Source: Streptomyces sp. NBC_00464 (GTDB lineage: Bacteria > Actinomycetota > Actinomycetes > Streptomycetales > Streptomycetaceae). Taken from it: a stretch of DNA of 64,000 bases. The notes under the pieces are model-generated. The model was not told the origin of the DNA, did no database searches, and saw only the letters and a list, made by a program, of their open reading frames with translations. A program made the translations under genes and the position numbers. Positions 26,319-35,260 of the stretch are shown here, in pieces. Numbering within the stretch: position 1 is the first letter of the stretch; each line of letters opens with the position of its first letter. Location of the stretch: contig NZ_CP107899.1 in NCBI RefSeq assembly GCF_036013915.1, positions 7,406,001-7,470,000 of the forward strand, given 5' to 3'.

Positions 26319-28994
26319 TCAGCAGCGGGTGCGGTGGACGTCCCGGGTCACCAGGCTGGTGTCGCCGAACGTCGAGTCGAGCCATAGGACCCGTCGGCCC
26401 TCACCCAGGACCGGTGCCTCCTGCGCGCCGGGGTTGCAGCTCACCGGTTCGGCGGTCCCGCCCTTGACCGGCATGATCCACAGATTGGGCAGCATGTCCT
26501 CGGTGGCGGTGTCCGAGGTGTAGTAGCCGCGGTAGTCGCTGTAGACCAGCCACTTGTCGTTCACCGTGATCTGGGGTGCGAAGGGGGTGTCGGGAGTGCC
26601 CTGGGGGACGAGCACCCGGTCGTCACCGCCGTCGGCATCGGCGCTGCGGAGCTGGAGGTCCTCGTCGAAGTCCGTCTCCGACCAGACGACCCGGGTGCCG
26701 TTGGTGTCCACCTGCACCGCGTATGCCATCGGGTTGCCGGAGGGGTCCTTGCCCGCGGGCAGGATCGTGCGGCGGTCGGTGGCCAGGTCGTACGTCGCTG
26801 CGTTGCGGCCGTTGAAGGAGCCCGCCACGTGGATGTAGGCGATCGTGTCGCCGGAGATCCGGGGGAAGTAGCCCTGGACCCTCTGATCAGGAGTGAGGTT
26901 GGTGACCGGCGCGTCGCCGGACTTCACGAACAGGTCGTTGTGGTCGCCCGTTCCGCCCAGGGGTTCGTCCCCGCTCCACACGAACGTGTCACCGGAGACA
27001 TCGGCGTTGCCCTGCATGCCGCCACCGGGGTGCAGGGCGGTGACCGTACCGCCGTCGAACGAGCCGCGGACGACATCGGCGTTCACCCAGTACGGGTTGA
27101 CCCGGGTCAGCCGGGTCCACACCACGGTGTCGCCGCTGATCCGCGGAGCGGTGTTGCCGATGACGCCGTTCACCGTCCTGGACCCCGTGATGGGCTCCGA
27201 GATGACCCGGGTCCGTGTGCTGCCCAGGGTGCCGACCCTGATCTGCGGGTCACCCGTGACGGGGTCCGTCTCACCGATCACCCAACGCTTGCCGTCCACG
27301 TCCGGGGCGCCGCTCGCCTGTACGCCGCTCAGCACGGTCCGGGAGTCGTGCGGCAGGCGCTGCTGCCAGGACCTGGTGATGCCGTGAGCGTCGAATGCCT
27401 TTAATATGGAGACGAGTTCACGCTGACTCGAGCCGAGGGACCGGGCCGCGTCGAGGACCGCCAGCCGGCCCGCGTAGAAGTCGGTGAACGGGGTGAAGTA
27501 CTGGGTGAGCGCGGTGTAGATGATCTTGTCGGCGGTCTTCGGGTCGAGCTTCTCCCTGATGTCCCACAGGGCTCCGGAGAAGATGGTCGAGTTGAGGTGC
27601 ACTCCGCCGTTGTCCACATCGGGCGGCAGCGACAGGTAGTCGCGCTCGGCCCTGCGGCCGTCGTTCATGTCGCGCAGCGCGCACTCCTGCGGGGAGGTCC
27701 CCGGGCAGAGGTCCTCTCCCAGGAGTCCGGCGGCCGGATCGCCCATGGGGGTACGGGAGTCGGTGACGTCGATGGCGTTTCCGAAGTAGTCGGAGACGGC
27801 CTCGTTGATGGCGCCGGACTGCTGGAGGTAGATCAGTCCTCCGGAGTGATCGGTGACGCCGTGGGTCATCTCGTGGCCCACGACGTCGAGGTCCGCGGCG
27901 AAGGACCGTCCGTTGGACGACCGGCCGTAGACCATCTTCGTGCCGTCCCAGAAGGCGTTGTCGAACGGGCGGCCCCCGTAGGTGACGTCGACGACCGAGC
28001 TCATGGAGCCGCCCTTGCCGTCGATGCCGTCGCGGCCGAGGGAACGGTAGAAGTCGTACACCTGGCCCGCGCCCCAGTGGGCGTCCACCGCACCGGAGTC
28101 GGTGTTCGTGCCGTCGAAGTGTGCGGCGCCCGAGAGGGCGAGCTTGGCATCGGAGGGCATCGTGCCCTGGTACTTGGCGATGCTTGCCCCCGCCGCGTCG
28201 TAAGTGAGGATCTCGCCGCCCCGACCGGCCCACATGGGCTTGGAACGGTCGCGCAGCTCATACCCGCTGTCCGTGTCGTACACCGCGAGGGGCTTGGTCA
28301 CGCCCTGCTGGTCCACACCGGTGCCGTCGGCCGGGCCCGCCTGCTGAAGATTGTCGTAGCCGAGCGCGAGGGTGCCGTGGTGAGCGTCCAGGTACACCTC
28401 GCGGCGGCTGGGCTTGCCTGCCGGAGTCAGCCCGGTGACGGTCAGGTGGTAGGCGAGCGTGCCGGTTCCGTCGGGAAGGACCACGAGCCCGTGTCCCTCG
28501 GTCTCGCGCGTGCCGTCCGTGTACGGGGTGGTGTCCACGAACGGGAGGAGGCTGATGGCCGCCTGCTCGGTGAAGGCCGGTTCGGTGTCCACGGTCAGAT
28601 CGGTGAAGAGCGATCCGGCGGCGCTGGTGACGCCCGACGTGTCCGCGTGCACGAGATACGTGCCGCCGAGCACAGGAACACCGTGGTGGCGCTGGATGAA
28701 ACGGACGGTCGTGGTGTCTCCGGCCACGGACGTTCCCGCGGCGGCGAGGCCGAGGCCACGTGCGTGGTACACGTCCTCATGGTCGGCAAGATGCCGACGG
28801 GCCCGCTCCTGCGGGGAGGCAGAGGCGGTCGGGGTCTCGCCTTCCAGACCCGTGACGTGGGTGGGCGTACGGGAGTTCAGACCGGCGATGATGTCCGGCG
28901 GTGGCTCGTCGGCTGCGGCAGAGATACCCCCGAATGCGAGGGGCACAGCGAATGCGGCGGCCATACCGGCACCGGCAAGGCGTCTGAGACGCAT
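26319..28994 (-). CDS. Secreted M4 (thermolysin-family) metallopeptidase
   Basis: 891-aa secreted zinc protease. The signal peptide (GMAAAFAVPLAFGGISAAA) is followed by an FTP/PepSY-type propeptide (about 45-200). In the catalytic domain HEMTH gives H374, E375 and H378. The third ligand E398 lies in GAINEAVSDYFG, exactly 24 residues after the first His as in thermolysin. The C-terminal 350 residues contain repeats such as GDTVVWTRLT, GDTFVWSGDE and GDTIAYIHVA, consistent with a TolB-like beta-propeller, an addition absent from classic thermolysins. The start follows GGAGGCCGAAAAGCC. The promoter carries the island repeat element at 29030-29062. Confidence 0.92.
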   Translation of the reverse strand: MRLRRLAGAGMAAAFAVPLAFGGISAAADEPPPDIIAGLNSRTPTHVTGLEGETPTASASPQERARRHLADHEDVYHARGLGLAAAGTSVAGDTTTVRFIQRHHGVPVLGGTYLVHADTSGVTSAAGSLFTDLTVDTEPAFTEQAAISLLPFVDTTPYTDGTRETEGHGLVVLPDGTGTLAYHLTVTGLTPAGKPSRREVYLDAHHGTLALGYDNLQQAGPADGTGVDQQGVTKPLAVYDTDSGYELRDRSKPMWAGRGGEILTYDAAGASIAKYQGTMPSDAKLALSGAAHFDGTNTDSGAVDAHWGAGQVYDFYRSLGRDGIDGKGGSMSSVVDVTYGGRPFDNAFWDGTKMVYGRSSNGRSFAADLDVVGHEMTHGVTDHSGGLIYLQQSGAINEAVSDYFGNAIDVTDSRTPMGDPAAGLLGEDLCPGTSPQECALRDMNDGRRAERDYLSLPPDVDNGGVHLNSTIFSGALWDIREKLDPKTADKIIYTALTQYFTPFTDFYAGRLAVLDAARSLGSSQRELVSILKAFDAHGITRSWQQRLPHDSRTVLSGVQASGAPDVDGKRWVIGETDPVTGDPQIRVGTLGSTRTRVISEPITGSRTVNGVIGNTAPRISGDTVVWTRLTRVNPYWVNADVVRGSFDGGTVTALHPGGGMQGNADVSGDTFVWSGDEPLGGTGDHNDLFVKSGDAPVTNLTPDQRVQGYFPRISGDTIAYIHVAGSFNGRNAATYDLATDRRTILPAGKDPSGNPMAYAVQVDTNGTRVVWSETDFDEDLQLRSADADGGDDRVLVPQGTPDTPFAPQITVNDKWLVYSDYRGYYTSDTATEDMLPNLWIMPVKGGTAEPVSCNPGAQEAPVLGEGRRVLWLDSTFGDTSLVTRDVHRTRC

Positions 28995-29029
28995 GGCTTT
29001 TCGGCCTCCAGGTCGGGAACAGTTGCCGC

Positions 29030-29062
29030 ACGTTAGGCAGCCGCCGTTACCCGGCGATTACC
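29030..29062 (-). promoter_or_regulatory. Island promoter element driving the M4 protease
   Basis: Minus strand: GGTAAT-CGCCG-GGTAAC, then 10 bases, then TAACGT (-10). It lies 36 bases before the start codon, giving a leader of about 30 nt. Confidence 0.72.
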
Positions 29063-29162
29063 AGCGCCGCTCCATGGAGGCCGACGAAAGGAGGGGGCGG
29101 GCCGTCGCTCGATCCGTGCCCCTGGAGCGTCGCGTCCGCCGCAGGCACTCTGATCCGCCCGC

Positions 29163-29199
29163 GCCGACGCTCGGCTGGAAGCCCCAGCCGAGCGTCGGC
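29163..29199 (-). terminator. 16-bp perfect hairpin after S8 copy 3
   Basis: GCCGACGCTCGGCTGG / CCAGCCGAGCGTCGGC with a 5-base loop, about 100 bases beyond the protease stop at 29297 and upstream of the M4 promoter. Confidence 0.8.
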
Positions 29200-29296
29200 A
29201 CAAGCTGTTCGCGGCCTGATCAGCGTAAACACGTGTTGCGACAACCCCTGGGAACCGTCCTTCGGCGGAGAGACGGTGCCGTTTGTGCCAGCAGGG

Positions 29297-32200
29297 TCAG
29301 TCCAGGGCGTACGCCCGCTTGATGGTCTGCGTCGTGCGGTTGCCCGCGTCGTCCCACACCTCGACGCGCAGGGCCACGAATCCGTTGGTCTCCGCACGAC
29401 TCGGGTGGCGGACGCTCACGCGGTGGCTCCCGTCGTCGCCGACCCGCACGTCGGCGTCACGCCAGGTGGCGCCGTCGTCGTAGGAGACGGAGACCTTGGC
29501 ACCGGTGATGTCCTTGTCCCCGGTGTATCCGGCCTGGCGGGAGGTGGTGAGTGTGAATCCGAACCGCTTGCCCGCCTCAGCCCGGTTGAACACGTCCACC
29601 GGCACGTCGAAGCCGGTGAGGATCACCGGCAGGGTCGAGCAGTCCGTCGGAGCCCCGTACGCGGCGCGGCACTCCTCGGACTGGACACCCTTCGGCGCGG
29701 CCGAGCGGAACGTCCAGGCCGTCTTCTGCTCCGTGCCGAGCCGGACGCCCGAGCCCAGGGCCCGGGTGACGTCGTACTCCATCCGGTAGCTGGCTTCCTC
29801 GGGAACGAGCAGCTCCGCGAGGTTGTCGATCTTTGTGTCGTTGCGGTAGTAGCGAGCCGTCATCGCCGTCGCGCCGTACATCCCCCAGTGCGATGACTCG
29901 GAGTCTCCGGCAGTCGTGTAGGCGAAGGTGATCCGCTCCGGGGTGCGGCAGAACGCGCACGGCGTGAGCTGCGGCGTCGCGGCGTGCACGGGCCCGCGGT
30001 ACCAGTCCCGCTCGCGATTCTGACCGGCCTTGAAGGAGGCGACGGGCTCGCGCATCTCGGTGCCCGGCCGACCGGAGTTGACGGACTGCTGGTACGTCAT
30101 GCCGGGCGCGTACACGTAGTCCTGCCGGGTGGCGGGGGCGTTCAGGTAGGCCTTGGTGCGGAAGGCATAACCGCCCCACGGGTGCCAGGCGCTCATCGTC
30201 TCGTTGGCGAGGCGTGGTTCGAGGTCGCTGTAGAAGTGGTTCTCCGTGACGGCGTACTGCTTCCTGTAGGTGGTCATGACGGGCTTTGCGGGCAGGGCGC
30301 CCTGGAAGGCAAGCGGGACGAGGTAGGTGAAGCGGCTCTCGGCACGCGTGGCCACCTCCACCGTGACGGGCCTGCGGGCCAGTTCGCGCAGCAACTGCCG
30401 GCTGGAGGCCCGGGTGGTCGCGAAGACGGGGATCCTGCGGCCCTCGGTGTCCGTGATCGCCCCGGAACCCGGTTCGGTACGGGCGATCAGCACACCGGCC
30501 GCACCCTTGGCCACCGCCGTGTCGACGAGCTTCGACACGTCGACGGCCATGGTGGTGACCACGGCCAGCCGGCCGCGTACATCGCGTCCGGAGTATTCGG
30601 CGTCCGAACCGCCGCCTACCGGGACCGACTTGAGGTGGTGTGAGGTGTCCTTCCGCATGCCCAGCGCCGGCGTCACGATGTTCAGGCGGTCCGAGCCCGG
30701 CAGGTCCGCCTCGGCGGTGACGAGTGGGTCACGGAGGCCGGTGTCCCGGCCGAAGGTGAGCGTGCCCGTCTCGGCCGTCGACTCCGACGGGATGACGCCT
30801 TCGGTGACGACCCGGTCTCCGGCGAGGCCGTAGCTGGTCAGCGAGCCGACGAAGTTCCCCGGACGGGTACGCGTCAGCGACGTCGAGTACCAGGAGTCGG
30901 CCGTCGGCCGCTTCTCGTCGGCCACATGCGCCCTCACATCGGCCGCCTTGCGGGCGTCGATGCTGAACTCCATGTCCTTGGCCAGGTCGATTTCGGGCTC
31001 GGCGTAGAAGTCGGAGGCGGACTCCGTGCCGTTCACGTCCGTACGGAGCCGGGCGATCACCGAGTAGCGGCCCTTGGGAACGGTGACGGAGTACGAGTCC
31101 TGGTTCTGCAGAGTCGCGCTGCGGAACACGACGTCGTCCGTGACCATGTCGAACACCTGGATCGTCGCCAGCGCGGGCGCCTTGCCGTTGCGGTCGGCCA
31201 GGTGCACCGTGACATCCGCCTGCGGGGCCCACCTGATGTAGCCGACCGCCGTGACGAGTCGGACGCCGTCGGCGGTGGCGTGCACGAAGCCACTGTGGTA
31301 GCTGAAAGCCCCGAGGAACTGGTCGACGGAGAGCGTCACATCGGCGGCACCGTGCGCGGGCACGGTGACGGTGCCGGAGGAGAGGCGGACCTCGTCCTCG
31401 ACCGTGTCGACACCGCGGTCCATGTCGAGCCCGAGCGAGAGTGTGACGTCCTTGTCGCCGATGTTGGTGTAGGTGAGGGTGCGGTTGAGGGGATCCGTCG
31501 GCGTGTCGGAGGCGATGAACGTCCCGAAGTCGGCCTTGGCGCTGGCGAAGACCGTCGACCTGATGCCGTTGGTGAGGTCGACGCGGCCCGCGCCCTCTTC
31601 GAAGGGGGTGACCACGGGGAGGTTCTTCGCGGTGCTGGCCAGGGCGTTCTTGAGCTGCTCGCCGGTCATGTCCGGGTGCTTCTGCGCCATGAGCGCGGCG
31701 GCGCCCGCGACATGCGGGGTCGCCATCGAGGTGCCGCTGAGCGTCGTGTAGTGGTCGTCGACCGGCGTGCCCAGGGTGGTACCGGCGGCGCGCGCGGCGA
31801 CGATGTCGACGCCCGGCGCGGAGATCTCGGGCTTCAGCGACCCGCCGCTGTTGCCGGGCCCCCGGCTGGAGAAGTACGCCATCTTGTCGTCGCGGTCGAC
31901 GGCGCCGACGGTCAGCGCCTTGGCTGCCAGGCCGGGTGATCTGACTGTGCCGGCAGCGGGTCCGGCGTTGCCGGCGGCGATGACGAACAGCGTGCCGTAC
32001 TGCGCGCTGAGCCGGTTGACGGCCTGGCTCAGGACGTCGTTGGGGGTGCCGTCGCCGCCGAGGCTCATGCTGACGATGTCGGCACCCTGTGCCGCGGCCC
32101 ACTCCATACCGGCGAGCACCCACGAGTCCTCACCGGAACCGACGTTGCTGAGGACCTTTCCGACGAGCAGGTCGGCGCCGGGCGCGACACCCTTGCGCAG

Positions 32201-33085
32201 TCCGCCGGACGCGGCACCCGAGCCGACGATGGTCGACGCGACGTGCGTGCCGTGCCCCTGCTTGTCAGTGACGGTCTCGGTCGGTACGAAGCTCTCCGAG
32301 GCAGAGATCCTGCCTGCCAGGTCGGGGTGGTCGAGGTCGGCCCCGGTGTCGAGGACGGCGACCTTCACACCCTTGCCGTCGTACCCGGCGGCCCATGCGT
32401 CGGGTGCGCCTATCTGCGGCACGCTCTTCTCGAGGAGCGGCTTGACCTGCTGGTCGAGCCACACCTTCTTGATTTCGCGGGCGGCTTTCGCGGGCTGGTC
32501 GCCGCCGGTACCGAGTGCGTCGAAGAACTCGTCCGTGTCCTTCTTGCCGAGAGTGGTGGCCGCCGCGGCGATGGACGTGAGGGGACGTGCGCTCGCGTCG
32601 GCGAGCGTCTCGGTCCGCGTGTCGAGCGTGCGGGCGGACGGCTTGTCCTTGTAACTGACGATGACGGGGATGGTGGCGCGGTGGGCGTCGTCGTATCCGG
32701 CGGCTATCAGCCCCGTGACGTTGAAGAGTTCACGGTCGAGCTTGCCGGAGGCGATGCCGCCCAGTGCGCTGTCCGGGTAGACGTACACGTCGCCGTCGGG
32801 CGTCGTCTCACTCTGGAACGACGTGGCCTGCCGGTCCCCGGGGGCGGCCGTCACCGACGTACGGCCGCCCGCCGTGGTGACGTTGACGGTGTCGCCGGTG
32901 AGCAGGGTGACGGCGGCCGTGGTCGACCTGGCGGCAGTGGAGGGACTTCGGTCCGTTCCGTAGGCATGCCCCGCGGGCTCGGCCGCGGCGGGTGTCACCG
33001 GGCTGATCGCCGAGACCGCGATCGTTGCGGCGACTGCGGCACTGCCGAGCGCCGCGCGCACCGGTCTTCTACGTGTTGGTCGCAT
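29297..33085 (-). CDS. Secreted S8 subtilisin-family peptidase, copy 3
   Basis: 1262-aa secreted protease with a basic N-terminus (MRPTRRRPVRAAL) and signal helix, then a propeptide strand TAAVTLLTGDTVNVT. The triad is D246 (VAVLDTG), H278 (GHGTHV) and S453 (GTSMATPHVAG). A mid segment (AVVTTMAVDVSKLVDTAVAK) resembles a PA-type insert, and several beta domains follow. It is divergent from a SARP-type regulator gene 252 bases away. No GGTAAC repeat reads in its own direction, so its control by the shared element is not shown. Confidence 0.9.
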   Translation of the reverse strand: MRPTRRRPVRAALGSAAVAATIAVSAISPVTPAAAEPAGHAYGTDRSPSTAARSTTAAVTLLTGDTVNVTTAGGRTSVTAAPGDRQATSFQSETTPDGDVYVYPDSALGGIASGKLDRELFNVTGLIAAGYDDAHRATIPVIVSYKDKPSARTLDTRTETLADASARPLTSIAAAATTLGKKDTDEFFDALGTGGDQPAKAAREIKKVWLDQQVKPLLEKSVPQIGAPDAWAAGYDGKGVKVAVLDTGADLDHPDLAGRISASESFVPTETVTDKQGHGTHVASTIVGSGAASGGLRKGVAPGADLLVGKVLSNVGSGEDSWVLAGMEWAAAQGADIVSMSLGGDGTPNDVLSQAVNRLSAQYGTLFVIAAGNAGPAAGTVRSPGLAAKALTVGAVDRDDKMAYFSSRGPGNSGGSLKPEISAPGVDIVAARAAGTTLGTPVDDHYTTLSGTSMATPHVAGAAALMAQKHPDMTGEQLKNALASTAKNLPVVTPFEEGAGRVDLTNGIRSTVFASAKADFGTFIASDTPTDPLNRTLTYTNIGDKDVTLSLGLDMDRGVDTVEDEVRLSSGTVTVPAHGAADVTLSVDQFLGAFSYHSGFVHATADGVRLVTAVGYIRWAPQADVTVHLADRNGKAPALATIQVFDMVTDDVVFRSATLQNQDSYSVTVPKGRYSVIARLRTDVNGTESASDFYAEPEIDLAKDMEFSIDARKAADVRAHVADEKRPTADSWYSTSLTRTRPGNFVGSLTSYGLAGDRVVTEGVIPSESTAETGTLTFGRDTGLRDPLVTAEADLPGSDRLNIVTPALGMRKDTSHHLKSVPVGGGSDAEYSGRDVRGRLAVVTTMAVDVSKLVDTAVAKGAAGVLIARTEPGSGAITDTEGRRIPVFATTRASSRQLLRELARRPVTVEVATRAESRFTYLVPLAFQGALPAKPVMTTYRKQYAVTENHFYSDLEPRLANETMSAWHPWGGYAFRTKAYLNAPATRQDYVYAPGMTYQQSVNSGRPGTEMREPVASFKAGQNRERDWYRGPVHAATPQLTPCAFCRTPERITFAYTTAGDSESSHWGMYGATAMTARYYRNDTKIDNLAELLVPEEASYRMEYDVTRALGSGVRLGTEQKTAWTFRSAAPKGVQSEECRAAYGAPTDCSTLPVILTGFDVPVDVFNRAEAGKRFGFTLTTSRQAGYTGDKDITGAKVSVSYDDGATWRDADVRVGDDGSHRVSVRHPSRAETNGFVALRVEVWDDAGNRTTQTIKRAYALD

Positions 33086-33266
33086 GATGAGGTTGTCTCC
33101 GGTTCAGTTGCAGTCGGGACCAGGATGCTTGCGGATGTCACGGCCACTGGCGACAGATCCGAGTGGCCGGGTTGTGCCAATGACGCAAGTGCGCCGTGCT
33201 GCTCGAGTCCCGAAGTGGCACGCGGGGTGCGACTGCTCGCGCGGGAGGGCCCGGGTGCCGCACTCG

Positions 33267-33299
33267 GGTAATGACGGGGTAACGCGGGCTTCGTACCGT
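33267..33299 (+). promoter_or_regulatory. Island promoter element driving SARP regulator 1
   Basis: GGTAAT-GACGG-GGTAAC, then 10 bases, then TACCGT (-10), 38 bases before the GTG start. If the regulator binds here it controls itself. Confidence 0.72.
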
Positions 33300-33337
33300 C
33301 TGCCTCCACGTGGTCGTCCGATGCGGGGAGGAACGTC

Positions 33338-35260
33338 GTGGAATCGGCGGAAGCACCCGTTGTCACCGTCCGCGTTCTCGGCGGATTCCGGGTCGAGTGC
33401 CAGGGACGGGAACTGCATCCCGACCGGTGGGTGCGGCTCAGTTCGCGACGCCTGCTGAAAGCCATGGCGCTCGCCGAGGGGACTCGCATGCACCGGACGC
33501 GGCTGGCCGCGATGCTGTGGCCCGGTGCCGCACCCCGAGCCGCGGCCGGAAGTCTCCGCGTGGCGCTGCACGCCGTACGCCGCACGCTGGAGCCGGAACT
33601 GACGGAGGGCAGACGTTCGGCCTACGTCCTGTCGCACCGGGACGGGTCGGTCTCCCTCGCCGAAGGCCGCGTGGAGGTCGATCTCGGGTCCGCCCTCGCG
33701 ATCGCCTCGGAGGCGCCGCAGCATGCGGCCCGCGCTCTCCTGGCCGAGGTGCTCCCCGACGACGGGCACGAACCCTTCGTCCTGGCGGCCCGTCGTGCCC
33801 ACGCCGAGCTGCGGCGCAGGACGGCTCTGGCCTGTGCCGCCCGGCTGCCGGAACGCGAGCTGATCCGCCTCCTGAGGGACGTGCTCCTCATTGATCCGCT
33901 CGCGGGAGAGGTGTGCCAGACGCTCCTCGACCGCCTGATCGCGGCGGAGCGCCCCGGAGAGGCGGTGCGCCAGTACCACACGTATCGCGGGGCTCTGCTC
34001 GACGCCTGCGGCATGGAGCCCGACCCGCCCTTGCGGGAACTGTTCGCACAGGCCCAGGCCGCGTCCACTGCCCTGCCGCCGCCCCGCGAGGAGGTCCGCC
34101 GGACTCCCCTGGTCGGTCGTGACGCCGAGCTGGCCTTCCTGACGAGGCCGCCGGGCCCCGGCGCTTCCCGGGTCGTCGCGGTCACCGGTGAACCCGGTAT
34201 CGGGCTGACCCGCCTCCTCGATGAGACCGCCTCACATCTGAGGCGGGGAAAGGCCGTCCACGTCCTGCGCGCGAACCCCGCGGACGGGCCCGCGGACGGG
34301 CCGTTCGCCGCGGTCCTCGCTGCCGTCGACGCCGGTGTGGCACGGCTGACCCCAGGGGCACGCACCGCCCTGGCTGCGGCACACCCCGGCGCGGCGGCCG
34401 TTCTGCCGGCCTTGGACGGAGCCATGGGCCGGGCAACACCCGGAACAGCCTCGGACATTCACGCGCTGGTCGGGACGCTGGCCCGCCGTCTCCCTGTTGT
34501 GTGGCTCCTCGACGACCTTCACCAGGCCTCCGCGCCCGCCCTGCGGATGATGGGGAACCTGATCCGTAGGGCGGCCGGACTTCCCGTCCGGTTCGTGTTC
34601 TCCCACCGGTTCGCCGGACTGCGGCCACCGCGGGTGCTGGCGGCCGCGCACCCCCTCGTCCTGCGCAGACTCACCCGCGACCAGTGCGTCCTGATGGCCC
34701 GTGACCCGGCCGGAGGACACGTCATGTATCTCGCTTCCCGGGGAAACCCGTTGTGCGCGGTGGAGCCGGGGCGTGTGCGGCAGCGGCTGGCACGTGAACC
34801 GGCCGCGGTGGTCGAGGTCGTCGACAGGCTGTCGGCGCATTCCGACGGCCTTTCCTACGTAGCTCTGGTGCGGGAGATCGAGCCGGGCCGGAGAACCGGC
34901 TTCCTGCAGGGCCTCGAGCAGGCTCTCCGTACGGGATGGGTGGTCGCTGGACGGGGAGCGGCCGGCCCGCACTACGAGGTCGCCCTGCCCGCCGCGCGAG
35001 CGGTGACCGAACCGACGAGGGACGAACGGCCCGAAGCGGAGCCTGCGCAAGGCGCGGGCTCCGAGCCCGTACCCGCGGTGGCGGAGACGGTCCGGATGCT
35101 GGTCTCGGCCCGGCCTCCTCTCCAGGCGGACGAGCCCGCCTCCCATTCCCCGCCGCGCGATGTCAGTGGCCTTCGGGCCAATGGGACCACCCTTGTCGTG
35201 CCGCGTACCAGCCCAGCTGCATACGTGTCGACGCGCCCGCCCGGTCCATCAGTGCCTTGA
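33338..35260 (+). CDS. SARP-type regulator 1 (BTAD plus degenerate NTPase)
   Basis: 640-aa regulator of the AfsR/SARP large-protein class. The N-terminal OmpR-type winged helix (VTVRVLGGFRVECQGRELH) is followed by a BTAD-type helical domain (about 95-240, EAVRQYHTYRGALLDACGMEP). An AAA-like domain then starts at LVGRDAEL. The Walker A reads GEPGIGLTRLL: the lysine is Leu290. Walker B is still recognisable as VVWLLDDLH. The C-terminus is short with no TPR array. The GTG start follows GGGGAGGAAC. The last 98 bases overlap the convergent regulator gene at 35163. A likely activator of island promoters; if it is an ATPase at all, it is probably inactive. Confidence 0.85.
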   Translation: MESAEAPVVTVRVLGGFRVECQGRELHPDRWVRLSSRRLLKAMALAEGTRMHRTRLAAMLWPGAAPRAAAGSLRVALHAVRRTLEPELTEGRRSAYVLSHRDGSVSLAEGRVEVDLGSALAIASEAPQHAARALLAEVLPDDGHEPFVLAARRAHAELRRRTALACAARLPERELIRLLRDVLLIDPLAGEVCQTLLDRLIAAERPGEAVRQYHTYRGALLDACGMEPDPPLRELFAQAQAASTALPPPREEVRRTPLVGRDAELAFLTRPPGPGASRVVAVTGEPGIGLTRLLDETASHLRRGKAVHVLRANPADGPADGPFAAVLAAVDAGVARLTPGARTALAAAHPGAAAVLPALDGAMGRATPGTASDIHALVGTLARRLPVVWLLDDLHQASAPALRMMGNLIRRAAGLPVRFVFSHRFAGLRPPRVLAAAHPLVLRRLTRDQCVLMARDPAGGHVMYLASRGNPLCAVEPGRVRQRLAREPAAVVEVVDRLSAHSDGLSYVALVREIEPGRRTGFLQGLEQALRTGWVVAGRGAAGPHYEVALPAARAVTEPTRDERPEAEPAQGAGSEPVPAVAETVRMLVSARPPLQADEPASHSPPRDVSGLRANGTTLVVPRTSPAAYVSTRPPGPSVP

